DNA of 23,720 nt. It comes from an uncultured Prevotella sp. GTDB taxonomy: Bacteria; Bacteroidota; Bacteroidia; Bacteroidales; Bacteroidaceae. Positions within the stretch are counted from its first letter, which is position 1. Every line of letters begins with the position of its first letter. The translations under genes were made by a program, and so were the position numbers. The notes below the pieces were generated by a model. That model was not told the origin of the DNA. It saw only the letters and a program-made list of their open reading frames with translations, and made no database searches. Shown in pieces: positions 1 to 8,731 of the stretch. Location: contig URDM01000047.1 of the NCBI GenBank assembly GCA_900546575.1, positions 1-23,720 on the forward strand. The letters are read 5' to 3'.

Positions 1-7
1 TTTACCT

Positions 8-49
8 CAGGGCGTTGCCCTGGGCTATGTGCTTCTGCCCCTTCGGGGC
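8..49. repeat. Pair of short GC-rich hairpins at window edge
   Basis: Two perfect small inverted repeats lie close together: CAGGGC/GCCCTG at 8-22 with a 3-nt loop, and GCCCC/GGGGC at 37-49 with loop TTC. No T-run follows on either strand, so they are not classical intrinsic terminators. They lie downstream of the SusC-to-TlpA operon. The layout resembles dispersed REP-like intergenic elements of Bacteroidetes, but I cannot test copy number from this window. Confidence 0.4.
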
Positions 50-136
50 GTGCTGCTTAGACTTTTGACACACCCTCAGCAATCAATGATACAAACTCTA
101 TTATTTGTAATGATGATTTGTATTCGACTTGCTGAT

Positions 137-157
137 GCGGAGGCCGGAGACCTCCGC
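137..157. repeat. GC-rich inverted repeat after the TlpA gene
   Basis: GCGGAGG at 137-143 and CCTCCGC at 151-157 form a perfect 7-bp stem with a 7-nt loop, about 30 nt past the stop of the last gene of the SusCD operon. No U-tract follows on the minus strand, so it is at best a weak or Rho-assisted terminator, or an mRNA 3'-end stabiliser. It may also be part of a dispersed repeat family. Confidence 0.4.
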
Positions 158-185
158 TACTTATATTCCCGGCAATTCCTGCCTG

Positions 186-1556
186 TTATTTCAGCAACGA
201 ATCAATGAGAGTCTTTGCTGCTGCCTCCGACGGACGTGGCGCATAGGCATCGACGATGTTGAAGTCCTTGTCGATAAGAACGAAGCGTGGAATGTAGAAT
301 ATCGCCCATTCAGAGTGCAGCTTGGGGTCGACGCAGTTGTACTGTTTCAGTTCCTTGGCGTGCGCATTGAGATAGTTTAGCCATGCCTTGTGGTTGGTGT
401 CGGTAGAGATGGGGATGAACACGATGTCCTTACCGGCGTATTCCTTGCTCATTTTCTCAAAATATGGCGACTCCTGCTTGCACGGTCCGCACCACGTAGC
501 CCAAAAATCCAGATACAGCATCTTGCCCTTGAATTCGGACAGACGATGCGTATTGCCCTCCACGTCGGCAAATGTAATGTCTATAGCCGGACTGCCTTTG
601 GCAAGTTTCTGTGCCTGCTTTATCTTGGCTTGCAGCTCTACTGCAAACTCCTTGTTTGCCAGTCGGTCCATGAATACACGTATGCTGTCGAGCGTATTGC
701 GGTCTACGCGATTGCGCAGCACGTTGGCTTTGTCGGCAGCCTGATACATCTCCGTCATGCGAGGCGATATGCTCACGCCCTCGCCCCATGCCTTGAAGGT
801 GTCGTTTTCGGGCTGTACTATGTAGCCCATAACGCTTCTCACTACAGCCACGTCCATCAGTTCGTCCTTCGCTACAGCCTTGTATAGCGAATTGGCATAG
901 GTAGTCAGATTCTTGTAGAAGGTCTCCATCTCCTCCATCAGTTGCTCGCGCGTCTTCTTCTCGCCACGCAACCATGTGGCATACGTGATGTAGTTGATGT
1001 AGCTGTTGAGCACGTCGGCAGTGATGCGCGCCCCCTCCAGCTGCTTGAACTGGCTGCTTACGCCCTTGAGTGCAGCCAGTTCGCCGCGGCGTACAGCTGC
1101 CAGACTGTCAATGAGAGCCTTGGTCTGCACGAAGTCGGCACGCAGGTTGGAGCCGCCTTCGATGTACGATCCGCCCTTGGGAAAGAGTCTGTACTTCATG
1201 TACTCGTTGGCTGCGGCACCACGTCCCGTAAATGTAGCCTCCTTGTTGTTGGTGGTGATGCGCACGGTAAGGTCGTCGCCGGGCGAGAGATAGAGCGTGT
1301 TGCGGCTTATATTATAATATTGGGGCTGCTCAAGCACAAACGTAGTGTCGAAGCAACCGTTCTTGTCTGTATGCAATGTGAGGTCGCGGCTGTCGCCCAC
1401 AATGGCTGCCGCGCCGTCGTACTGCATTTTGACGTTTGTGGTGCCCATGCCTATGAGCTGGCCCTTAAGGTGTACCTTGCCGTCGCTGGCGGCACTCATC
1501 CCCATGGTAGAGGACAAGATGCCGGCAGCCACTGCTATAATTCTGAGTTTGTTCAT
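186..1556 (-). CDS. TlpA-family thioredoxin-like protein, exported
   Basis: This is a predicted periplasmic thiol-disulfide oxidoreductase of the TlpA/ResA type, 456 residues. It starts with a Sec signal peptide (about residues 1-23). An N-terminal beta-rich region resembles the DUF4369-type domain often found ahead of TlpA domains in Bacteroidetes, followed by a helical middle part. The thioredoxin fold occupies about residues 320-456, with the redox motif WCGPC at 355-359 (Cys356, Cys359) and the cis-proline at Pro423 in YIPRFV. It is the last gene of the SusC-SusD-DUF4843-PKD operon, starting 7 nt after the previous stop. It could keep cysteines of the operon's lipoproteins or cargo reduced; that role is inferred from position. 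The fold call is firm, the substrate unknown. Confidence 0.93.
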   Translation of the reverse strand: MNKLRIIAVAAGILSSTMGMSAASDGKVHLKGQLIGMGTTNVKMQYDGAAAIVGDSRDLTLHTDKNGCFDTTFVLEQPQYYNISRNTLYLSPGDDLTVRITTNNKEATFTGRGAAANEYMKYRLFPKGGSYIEGGSNLRADFVQTKALIDSLAAVRRGELAALKGVSSQFKQLEGARITADVLNSYINYITYATWLRGEKKTREQLMEEMETFYKNLTTYANSLYKAVAKDELMDVAVVRSVMGYIVQPENDTFKAWGEGVSISPRMTEMYQAADKANVLRNRVDRNTLDSIRVFMDRLANKEFAVELQAKIKQAQKLAKGSPAIDITFADVEGNTHRLSEFKGKMLYLDFWATWCGPCKQESPYFEKMSKEYAGKDIVFIPISTDTNHKAWLNYLNAHAKELKQYNCVDPKLHSEWAIFYIPRFVLIDKDFNIVDAYAPRPSEAAAKTLIDSLLK

Positions 1557-1563
1557 AAAAGCT

Positions 1564-3219
1564 TTAGATGAATGCTATGTCCTTGATTTTGCCGAAGCCC
1601 TTGTGTATCTGTGTAGACGGGAACTTGTGGTCGTCGTCCACTTTGCCTGCGGCATTGAGCTGAAGCACCACGAGTTCGCCCGTGCCGTCGCTCTTGTTGA
1701 CGGCTACACCGAGCAGACGGCTGAACGGATGGCCATAATCGTTAGTACCCAGATTGTCGTTGCCGTCATTCCATGAGAATGGATTGACAGCCATTCGCAG
1801 ACAACTGATTGACGCACGAGTGTCGTCGCTCTGATAGATAACCTTGCTGCTGCCGGTAGAAATGTCGAGTTTGTACACCTTGTTGCCTGCTGCATAGAAT
1901 ATGATGTTGTTGAATGTGGCGCCTGATGTCATCGGTGTATTCTCGTTAATGCCCTCAGGAGTTGGAAATTCGAATACATTTGTCATTGTAGCTTCGTTGG
2001 CATGAGTCAGCGCATAGTAGCTGAATATATACACATGCGACATGTTGCCCGGTGCCAAAGAGTAGGCATAGCAGTTGTAGCGCTGCCAAATGGCTACGCC
2101 AGTGCGCTGATAGTGATAGCCGTTGACGATGTTGATGACGTTCTCGTTTTCAGGTATATGGTTCGGGTCGCGTGCGTCCACTCCGTTCTTATACGCTATG
2201 CGCTTTATAGGAGCGTTCTTCTTTATGCCTGACGGTTTGTAGCCTCCCCAGAAGTCAGGAGACGACTGCAAGGCAATATGTACGAAGCGATGGCTTGCAT
2301 TGTCATAGCCCAAAGCCGTGTGGGGGCCTGCCGCAAACTTGCTGATAGAGCATTCGCCGGTCAGAATATCTTCAGGGGACATTTGGAACAAAACCGGTGA
2401 GGTAGAACATTGCGAGAACATGTGTCCTTTGCTGCAAAAAAGCAATCCGTAGTTGGGGCATGCCTGGGTCTGGAAGTCATTGAAGTCGACATTGCCTATC
2501 TGCAATGGCGAGAACAGCTGGGTCCATGTAGCCATCAGCTTGAACTTGTTGGTCTGGTCGATGAGTCCCGACTCCTCTCCATTGGTAGTAGTGACGAACA
2601 ACTGACTGTCGGCTGTGTACAACCAGTATGATTTGTTTGGCTGCTTCTGCATGTACGACAGGCTGACGGGTTGGCCCGTCAGGTCTTTGCCTGTTTCTTG
2701 TTTGTAGGCATCGGGAGTAACCATCATGACGCTGCCGATATACTCCACTGCACCCAGTTCGGCATGATTGTCCTTCTCGTGAAGCACCATCCATGCCTTG
2801 GTGTACGGCTTGCCCACCTCAACAGTGGTCGGCACCATGGTCTTGGCGTTAGTACGTGTGTCGGTGACGTATAGCTTTATGTAGTACTTGTACACAAAGT
2901 TCGGGTCGTTAGGGTCCATAGTCAGCGTCAACGATTCGTCATGGCCGATGGTGTCGTTGCGGCTTGAGTTTGCCGATGTGGTGTTCATCACCCATGTGTA
3001 TTTCAGGTATGACTTGTCACCATCATCGGTCTTGATTTCCGGATTGATGGTATAGGTCATCTCCGTGTCAGCTTTGCGTACGCCGTAGCTCTGGTTCAGC
3101 TTTACTGATATGTCGGTTATACTTTCGTCGTAGTCATAGTTTCCCTTGTCCTCGTAGCACGATGCCAGGAGCGACGTGAGCAAAACCGCACATAATGTAT
3201 GTCTTGTTATGATTCTCAT
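1564..3219 (-). CDS. PKD-like family surface lipoprotein
   Basis: A 551-residue lipoprotein. The signal peptide ends in a lipobox with Cys21 (LLASC), followed by YEDKGNYDYDE. This start is characteristic of the PKD-like lipoprotein family that accompanies SusCD pairs, and its acidic residues after the cysteine fit a Bacteroidetes surface-export signal. An Ig/PKD-like module covers roughly residues 35-140. The rest (about 145-551) looks like a repeat-rich beta structure, with aromatic and glycine-rich strands such as SVMMVTP and NYGLLFCSKG. The gene lies 19 nt after the DUF4843 gene and 7 nt before the TlpA gene. It is probably a surface accessory that captures or presents the ligand to SusCD; the ligand cannot be read from the sequence. 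No enzyme motif was recognised. Confidence 0.88.
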   Translation of the reverse strand: MRIITRHTLCAVLLTSLLASCYEDKGNYDYDESITDISVKLNQSYGVRKADTEMTYTINPEIKTDDGDKSYLKYTWVMNTTSANSSRNDTIGHDESLTLTMDPNDPNFVYKYYIKLYVTDTRTNAKTMVPTTVEVGKPYTKAWMVLHEKDNHAELGAVEYIGSVMMVTPDAYKQETGKDLTGQPVSLSYMQKQPNKSYWLYTADSQLFVTTTNGEESGLIDQTNKFKLMATWTQLFSPLQIGNVDFNDFQTQACPNYGLLFCSKGHMFSQCSTSPVLFQMSPEDILTGECSISKFAAGPHTALGYDNASHRFVHIALQSSPDFWGGYKPSGIKKNAPIKRIAYKNGVDARDPNHIPENENVINIVNGYHYQRTGVAIWQRYNCYAYSLAPGNMSHVYIFSYYALTHANEATMTNVFEFPTPEGINENTPMTSGATFNNIIFYAAGNKVYKLDISTGSSKVIYQSDDTRASISCLRMAVNPFSWNDGNDNLGTNDYGHPFSRLLGVAVNKSDGTGELVVLQLNAAGKVDDDHKFPSTQIHKGFGKIKDIAFI

Positions 3220-3238
3220 AATCGTGTCTCTTTAATGA

Positions 3239-4039
3239 TTAGTTGAATGTTACCGGTGTGCCGTCGGTCTCTGTGAGCGGCTTGTCGTGTGTGCTGTTGT
3301 ACTGGGCCAGTGCATTCCGCAGCGCTTCCATTACGTCATCGTCGAATCCATACCGATGATAATTCTTCTGATAATAATACAACATTGAAATATCATTGGC
3401 AGAAAGGTCTTCGGCAGCGAGTGCTGCCATGATGAAGCGCACCTTCTTCTCACCGTAATTGCCCAATACCGACGAGTAGGCTGCGTTCCATTCCTCGGGG
3501 CTGAACACCCACATGCTCGACCAGTCGGTTTCGTCGGTCAGCGTGATTTCATACTGCTGGCGTTCCATGGTGCCCGGTACGAAGTCGCTGTTGGCATAGT
3601 CTACCTTGATTACGCACTTGCTTTCCTTGCCGTCCTTGGGATACTTGCAGCGAATGGTGAACTCCTTGCGATACTCGCCTGCCTCCATTTCGGCGGCTTC
3701 GGGCATCTCCAGTTCGGGCATATCATAACCTTCTACCGGCTCAGCCATAAGTTTTATCTTCAAAGGCTTGTCGCTTATGCGGCCTTCGAGCTGCAAACAC
3801 ACCTTGACATCATAATAGCTGAGGTCCATTGTCTTTTCTTGGGCATACAGACCGAAGAAATCTACCACCGATGAAAGATTCTCGTAGCTGTTGCCACTGT
3901 CGTAAAATCCTCCATAACCATCAGATGCCATGAAGTTCAAACCGGGTGCACCGCTGAACGGTTCAACCTCTTCCTCCTTGCAACTTGTGAAGGCGAGCAG
4001 CACACCGAATATAATAAATGCTATCTTATAGAGTTTCAT
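3239..4039 (-). CDS. DUF4843 domain-containing lipoprotein
   Basis: A 266-residue lipoprotein with signal peptide and lipobox cysteine at residue 20 (AFTSC), followed directly by KEEEVE. This is a strong Bacteroidetes outer-membrane surface-export signal. The mature part matches the general form of DUF4843 proteins: mostly beta with conserved late segments such as FSPEEWNAAYSSVLGNYGEKK, and no catalytic motif. The family usually sits between a SusD gene and a PKD-like gene, exactly as here (14 nt after SusD, 19 nt before PKD-like). Its function is unknown; a role in ligand binding or complex assembly on the cell surface is inferred from the operon. Confidence 0.87.
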   Translation of the reverse strand: MKLYKIAFIIFGVLLAFTSCKEEEVEPFSGAPGLNFMASDGYGGFYDSGNSYENLSSVVDFFGLYAQEKTMDLSYYDVKVCLQLEGRISDKPLKIKLMAEPVEGYDMPELEMPEAAEMEAGEYRKEFTIRCKYPKDGKESKCVIKVDYANSDFVPGTMERQQYEITLTDETDWSSMWVFSPEEWNAAYSSVLGNYGEKKVRFIMAALAAEDLSANDISMLYYYQKNYHRYGFDDDVMEALRNALAQYNSTHDKPLTETDGTPVTFN

Positions 4040-4053
4040 GATTGTTGAGTTTT

Positions 4054-5496
4054 TTAGTTTACATTACCTAATACAGTCTCGTCGTCGGGTATCGGGAAGC
4101 GATAGCGTGCCTCTGTCATGTTCGTGATAGGGCAGAACTGGAATGTCTTGTAGCCCTGACGCTTGTAGAAGAACCATAGCTGTCCTTCGCCATAGAACTC
4201 CTTGCGATACTCTTTTTCGATGTTGTATAACTTTTCGCTCTCGTTGGCAAAGGGCTGCAGGTCTTCAAGACCGCGTGCTCCGCGTACTATCGAGAGCAAG
4301 TCGGCAGACTCGGCGAGGTCGTCGGTACACTCGGCAAGGATGTAGTACATCTCCGGCAGACGTATCAGCGGCATGGTGTTCTGCAATACTGGCGAGTAGA
4401 GACCGCTCTGGGTGTACTTCAGCATGTACGCTCCGTTTGAGCTGATGGCAAATCCTGCTCCGTCTTTATAGCGCATGTCGTTTTGTCCGTCGACCGTAGT
4501 GTCGAATATCTTGTCCAATCTGTTGCCGTCGCCGAGGATTATATACTTGTTCCACATGGCTATCATGAATTCGCTCTTTACGCGACTTGGGAATGTCTGC
4601 GAGTCCATGTTTACGGCAAACAGGAGTTCGGTAGACCCCACCTTGTCCTGTGCATTGTCGGTGATGAGGGCGAAACGCTTGCTTCCATCAGCCTTCTTGG
4701 CATCGATAACTTCCTGCGCATACTTGGCGGCATTCACCTTGTCGCCCATCCACATATACACACGTGCCAGCTCAGCCTTCACCGCATACTTGTTCATACG
4801 GTTGAAACGATGCTTGAGGAAGGGGTCGGTGCTACCGTCGTCGTCGTAGCTTGGGAACGCGATGTTCATAGGGTCGTTCTCCAGCAGAGTCTCAGCCTGC
4901 TTCAGACTCTTCACGATACTGTCGGCAACAACGCTTGCCGGCAACAGCTTAGCCACATCTCTGTTGAGGTGAGTGCGGTAGGGTATGGACGGCGAAGAGG
5001 CGTTATCCTTGTAGATAGGACCGAACATACGCAGCAAATCGAAGTAGAGGAACGAGCGTAAGCCCAATGCTTCGCCCTTGATGATGTCCTTGTAGCCGGC
5101 TGTGTGTATCACGTTGCCGCGTTTTTCGATGTTGTCAAGCAGATTGTTGAGGTTGGCAATGAGGTAGTAATCGCTCGTCCAGAATGTCTCGTAATATGTC
5201 TGCGTACGTGTAGAGGGATAGGTGTACCACGTAATCTTGTCGTAGTCGGTTTCAAGATTTTCGTTGTTGAAGTAGCGCTGTGCCAACTGGTCGATGAAAC
5301 CGTACGTCATCTCACGTCCATAGAGCTGCGTTGTGCTCATCTTGATATAAACACCGGTCAACGCTTCCTTAAATCCTTGCTCGTTCTTGAACAGGTCTTT
5401 CTCCTCAACATTGGTCTTCGGCGTTATGTCGAGCCAATCGTTGCAAGAGCAGAAGAGTGTTGTGAGCCCTAATAATATATAATATAGTCTTTTCAT
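4054..5496 (-). CDS. SusD/RagB-family nutrient-binding outer-membrane lipoprotein
   Basis: A 480-residue SusD-like lipoprotein that forms the lid over the SusC barrel and binds the nutrient at the cell surface. The signal peptide ends at Cys18 (LFCSC). The usual SusD opening NDWLDITPK follows, then the helical TPR-like core, with EALTGVY near residues 45-51 and a TPR-type stretch AELARVYMWMGDKVNAAKYA near 240-260. The C-terminal region has RLPEMYYILAEC and RKEFYGEGQLWFFYKRQG, both typical of the family. The family length is about 450-600, so it is complete. It starts 20 nt after SusC and is surely co-transcribed. The substrate is not predictable because no hydrolase genes accompany the pair. 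Confidence 0.95.
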   Translation of the reverse strand: MKRLYYILLGLTTLFCSCNDWLDITPKTNVEEKDLFKNEQGFKEALTGVYIKMSTTQLYGREMTYGFIDQLAQRYFNNENLETDYDKITWYTYPSTRTQTYYETFWTSDYYLIANLNNLLDNIEKRGNVIHTAGYKDIIKGEALGLRSFLYFDLLRMFGPIYKDNASSPSIPYRTHLNRDVAKLLPASVVADSIVKSLKQAETLLENDPMNIAFPSYDDDGSTDPFLKHRFNRMNKYAVKAELARVYMWMGDKVNAAKYAQEVIDAKKADGSKRFALITDNAQDKVGSTELLFAVNMDSQTFPSRVKSEFMIAMWNKYIILGDGNRLDKIFDTTVDGQNDMRYKDGAGFAISSNGAYMLKYTQSGLYSPVLQNTMPLIRLPEMYYILAECTDDLAESADLLSIVRGARGLEDLQPFANESEKLYNIEKEYRKEFYGEGQLWFFYKRQGYKTFQFCPITNMTEARYRFPIPDDETVLGNVN

Positions 5497-5516
5497 ATTG
5501 TGTCAAGTTTATATTC

Positions 5517-8500
5517 TTAGAATGTTAAATTGAGCGACATTGAGATTTGTCTTGACATAGGATATTGTATGCCTCGCTCCTGCTTGATGGTCGACCAGTG
5601 GAAGAGGTCTTCCATATACAGTCCTACTGAGGCGCTGCTCAATCCCAGCATACTAATCCATTTCTCGTAACGCTTCTCAAAACGATACTGCACGTTGATG
5701 GTATTCAGCACCAATTCGTTCTGATCCATAAGGAAGCGGGTGGTTGCTTTGGTCAGCGAACCGTTTTTATCGGAAGTGACAGCCTTGTATTTTGCCAGGT
5801 CGCCGGGCTTCTGCCAGCGGTCGGTGAAGGCGCGGCGGTCGACGTTGTAGCGCAGGTTAGCGTTCTCAACTTTATCCACCAGTGTCTTGTTGTAGTACTG
5901 TCCGCCGAATCTGTATTGCGAAGCGAGACTCACGCTGAGTCCGCGCCAGTTGAAGTTGAGGCTGAGTGTACCCTGCAAGTCGGGCTCGGTGTCGCCCACG
6001 GGCATCTGGTCGGCAGCGTTGTATTCGCTTGTGCGTCTGCCGTCACGGGTGAGATATACTTCGCGACCGGTAATCGGGTCGATGCCCAACGAGCGTACTG
6101 CCCATATCATCGACTGTGAATAGCCCTCCTCATAGCGTGGCAACGGACGCGAAAGCTTGTTCGGATTGTCCTCGTCGGCCTTCATCTGCTGTTCGTTGCG
6201 GCTGCGCATGGCGTTCGAAATCTTCTTGATGGTGTTCTTGTTGTGACTTCCGTTCACCACAATACTAAGGTTCATCTGCTTTGAAGGGATGTAGAGCGGC
6301 ATGTATCGAACGTTGAATTCGTAGCCGTTATTGGCTATGTTTCCGATATTGTCCTTAATGCTGCTGAATCCGATTGAGGGCGCCAATGAGTAGTCGAGCA
6401 CCGTATTCTTGGTCAGTTTGCGGTAATATTCGAAGCGTCCGCTAAATCTGTTGTTGAACATTGTAAAGTCGATGCCGAAGTTCCATGCGTTGGTTGTCTG
6501 CCACTTGAGGTCGGGATTGCCCATGCCGTACAACAGTGTGCCCACAACATCCGAACTCTGATAGATGCGCATGGTGTTGGCGTAAGAGTACATCTGCAAT
6601 GCCTGGTAGGCGGCAAAGCCCTGCGTACCGGTCACACCGTATGTGGCGCGCAGCACGAGTTCGTCGAATATGTTGAGTTTCTTAATCCAGTTCTCCTTGT
6701 CCATATTCCATCTCAAGCCTGCCGACCAGAAAGGTGCATAGCGGTTGTTGCGTCCGAACTCTGACGAGGCGTCGATACGTCCGTTGAGGTCGGCTGCATA
6801 CTTCTGGTCGTAGGTGTAGCTCACTGTTGCCACACCGCCGAAAGAGCGTGTCGTACTTTCGTCACCACTGGTCGATTGAACCTTGGCTCCGAGGTACACC
6901 TCGTCCATATTGTCGTTGGGGAAGCCCGTAGCGAGCACGCCGGCGCTGTGATACTTGTCCTGCTTGATGTTCCAGCGGAAGAACGAAGCGAGTACGTGAC
7001 GGCCCTTCCATACCTTATTATAATTGGCGGTGAAGGCTGCGTCCCATCCCAGGCGTGTGTCGTTGGTCCAGTTGTACATACCCCTCTGGTCGATGTTCTG
7101 AACGGTGATGTAGTCGGTATGGTTTGCCGATTTGAAAACATCGTTGTCTGAAGTGGTCTTGGTGAGGGTGAGGTCGAACGCCAGACGCAGGTTTTCAATA
7201 GGTGTATATTCGGCACGGAAGGCGTCGCGCACTTCAAATGCCTTGTTCTGGTCTTTGGTGTTGTAGAGTGTGTTATACATAGGATTGCCCACATCCGCTC
7301 CCGAAGTGCGGTAGTGGCCGTCAGTAGTTGTGACGCTACGTTCGAGGTATTTGGCAATCTGTCCGTTAGAATCGTAGATGCGATAATACGGGTTGAGCAG
7401 GGCATAATCGTTGAACGTACCATAGGGCGAGGTACGGTCGGATACGGTATAGTCGACATAAGCCACATTGCTGATAAGAAGTCCCTTGTAGCGATAGCGT
7501 ATGTCGAGGCTCACGCTTGTGCCGTTGACACCAGTCTTCTTCATGATACCGGGCGCACTGTTGACACCTGCATACAGCTTATAGCGCAGTTCGTTTGTGC
7601 CACCTTCGATGTTGAGTCCGTGGCGCTGTGCAAACACGGTGCGCAGAGGCTGCGAGAGCCAGTAGGTATTTACGCCACGCTCTACGTCAAGCAGTTTGCG
7701 GCGGTAGATTTCAAGCTGGTTCTGCTCGTCCTGCACAGAAGTAGGGTCGCTGTAAAAACCTGCACGTTTCTCCAGTTCGAGTTTCTCGGCTGCGTTGAGC
7801 AAGTTATAGTCGGTAAGGTCGGGGTATTCAATCTTGTAGTTGCCGTTGTATGTAACGCGCAGCTTGCCAGCTGCCGGAGCCTTGGTCTCAACTACAATGA
7901 CGCCGTTGGATGCCTGCGAACCGTATATCGCCATGGCTGCTGCGTCCTTCAGAAGGGTGATGCTCTCGATCTGGGCGGGGTCGATGTCCATGATCTTGGT
8001 TACGCTCACGCCTATGATACCGTCAAGAACGAAGAGTGGCTGATTGGGTCGTGTGTCCACATCGCCACGCATAATGACGGTCTCATCGGTAGAGTAGTCG
8101 CCCATACTCGATTGTCCGCGCATGCTGAATTCGGGCACAGAGCTTGGGTTGGAACCCGAAAGCATGTTGTCGCCCTTGCGGAATCCGGGGTCGAGCATAG
8201 TGATTGCATTGAGGATATTGCCCGAAGATATCTTGCGGATATCGTCGCCCGACACTCTGTTTGCCGAACCTGTGAAGCCTTCCTTCTTACGTTCGAAGAT
8301 ACCGGTAACAACGACTCCTTCGAGTGCCTTCGACTTTTCAGCGAGAACAATGTTCATCGGCTTGCCGTTCCATTTTACGGTTTGGTCTTCGTAGCCCAAA
8401 TAGGTTACGACGAGCGATGCCTGGTTGGTCACCCCTTTCTTGATGACGAACTTACCATTGACGTCAGTCACGGCTCCGATACTGGTACCCTTGATACGGA

Positions 8501-8639
8501 TAGAGGCTCCTACAATTGGTTCGCCTTGCGCATCCGTAACTATACCGGTACATTGTGTGTGCTCATCTGATTGCTGCTGCACACTTACTTTCTCACTGTT
8601 GCTCTGGTATGGAGCGGCGTATGATTTACCCCCCCCCAA
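5517..8639 (-). CDS. SusC/RagA TonB-dependent outer-membrane transporter, start disrupted at a G9 tract
   Basis: A TonB-dependent importer partnered with SusD. The open frame of 1040 residues has a carboxypeptidase-regulatory-like domain (about 30-100), a TonB-box-like segment LEGVVVTG (106-113), a plug domain (about 113-265, with FSMRGQSSMG), and a 22-strand-type barrel ending in SLNLTF with a terminal Phe. The only in-frame start is TTG at 8639, directly after an in-frame TAA and merged with nine G's, which would give a protein without signal peptide. A proper signal peptide (MHRTLLSISVLLSLI) starts at ATG 8682 one frame away. With eight G's it fuses into MHRTL...GGGKSYA/AP and a 1054-residue protein. 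So the gene is probably phase-variable and OFF in this sequence, or the tract has an indel error. Everything past the tract is intact. Confidence 0.92.
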   Translation of the reverse strand: MGGGKSYAAPYQSNSEKVSVQQQSDEHTQCTGIVTDAQGEPIVGASIRIKGTSIGAVTDVNGKFVIKKGVTNQASLVVTYLGYEDQTVKWNGKPMNIVLAEKSKALEGVVVTGIFERKKEGFTGSANRVSGDDIRKISSGNILNAITMLDPGFRKGDNMLSGSNPSSVPEFSMRGQSSMGDYSTDETVIMRGDVDTRPNQPLFVLDGIIGVSVTKIMDIDPAQIESITLLKDAAAMAIYGSQASNGVIVVETKAPAAGKLRVTYNGNYKIEYPDLTDYNLLNAAEKLELEKRAGFYSDPTSVQDEQNQLEIYRRKLLDVERGVNTYWLSQPLRTVFAQRHGLNIEGGTNELRYKLYAGVNSAPGIMKKTGVNGTSVSLDIRYRYKGLLISNVAYVDYTVSDRTSPYGTFNDYALLNPYYRIYDSNGQIAKYLERSVTTTDGHYRTSGADVGNPMYNTLYNTKDQNKAFEVRDAFRAEYTPIENLRLAFDLTLTKTTSDNDVFKSANHTDYITVQNIDQRGMYNWTNDTRLGWDAAFTANYNKVWKGRHVLASFFRWNIKQDKYHSAGVLATGFPNDNMDEVYLGAKVQSTSGDESTTRSFGGVATVSYTYDQKYAADLNGRIDASSEFGRNNRYAPFWSAGLRWNMDKENWIKKLNIFDELVLRATYGVTGTQGFAAYQALQMYSYANTMRIYQSSDVVGTLLYGMGNPDLKWQTTNAWNFGIDFTMFNNRFSGRFEYYRKLTKNTVLDYSLAPSIGFSSIKDNIGNIANNGYEFNVRYMPLYIPSKQMNLSIVVNGSHNKNTIKKISNAMRSRNEQQMKADEDNPNKLSRPLPRYEEGYSQSMIWAVRSLGIDPITGREVYLTRDGRRTSEYNAADQMPVGDTEPDLQGTLSLNFNWRGLSVSLASQYRFGGQYYNKTLVDKVENANLRYNVDRRAFTDRWQKPGDLAKYKAVTSDKNGSLTKATTRFLMDQNELVLNTINVQYRFEKRYEKWISMLGLSSASVGLYMEDLFHWSTIKQERGIQYPMSRQISMSLNLTF

Positions 8640-8682
8640 TTAAGCTGAGCAACACGCTGATTGATAGCAATGTCCTATGCAT
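8626..8682 (-). other. Out-of-frame signal-peptide exon-like start of susC
   Basis: ATG at 8682 begins MHRTLLSISVLLSLI then three glycines from the G tract, and stops at TAA 8628-8626. It has the positive n-region and hydrophobic h-region of a Sec signal peptide. The residues that would complete it (KSYA then AP) lie in the other frame just after the G run. The fit of the two halves across one base is the main evidence that this is the real translation start of susC. Confidence 0.8.
8629..8637 (-). repeat. Poly-G(9) tract, candidate slipped-strand switch
   Basis: Nine consecutive C on the plus strand (G on the coding strand) lie within the signal-peptide coding region of susC. Tracts of 8 (also 5 or 11) G's put the signal peptide in frame with SusC; 9 (seen) gives an immediate stop; 7 gives a short frame ending 15 codons later. 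Homopolymers of this kind and place are known switches, for example the poly-G tracts in the Neisseria haemoglobin receptors hmbR and hpuA. Confidence 0.75.
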
Positions 8683-8706
8683 AAATATTGAATTTGGTTT
8701 GACATA

Positions 8707-8731
8707 ATGACGCACATCTGCTATGCATCAT
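8707..8731 (-). other. Stem-loop in susC 5' leader
   Basis: On the minus strand ATGATGCA (8731-8724) can pair with TGCGTCAT (8714-8707) with one G-U and a 9-nt loop. It ends about 25 nt upstream of ATG 8682, inside an untranslated leader of some 165 nt. It could affect translation; no known riboswitch was recognised. Confidence 0.3.

Noticed and set aside
7314..8570. Long open frame on the plus strand opposite susC
   Set aside because: It is a shadow of the susC coding frame with no family resemblance and no start signals.
8637..8639. TTG 8639 as the true start of susC
   Set aside because: It directly follows an in-frame stop, overlaps the G run and yields a barrel protein without signal peptide; the ATG 8682 frame supplies the missing signal peptide.
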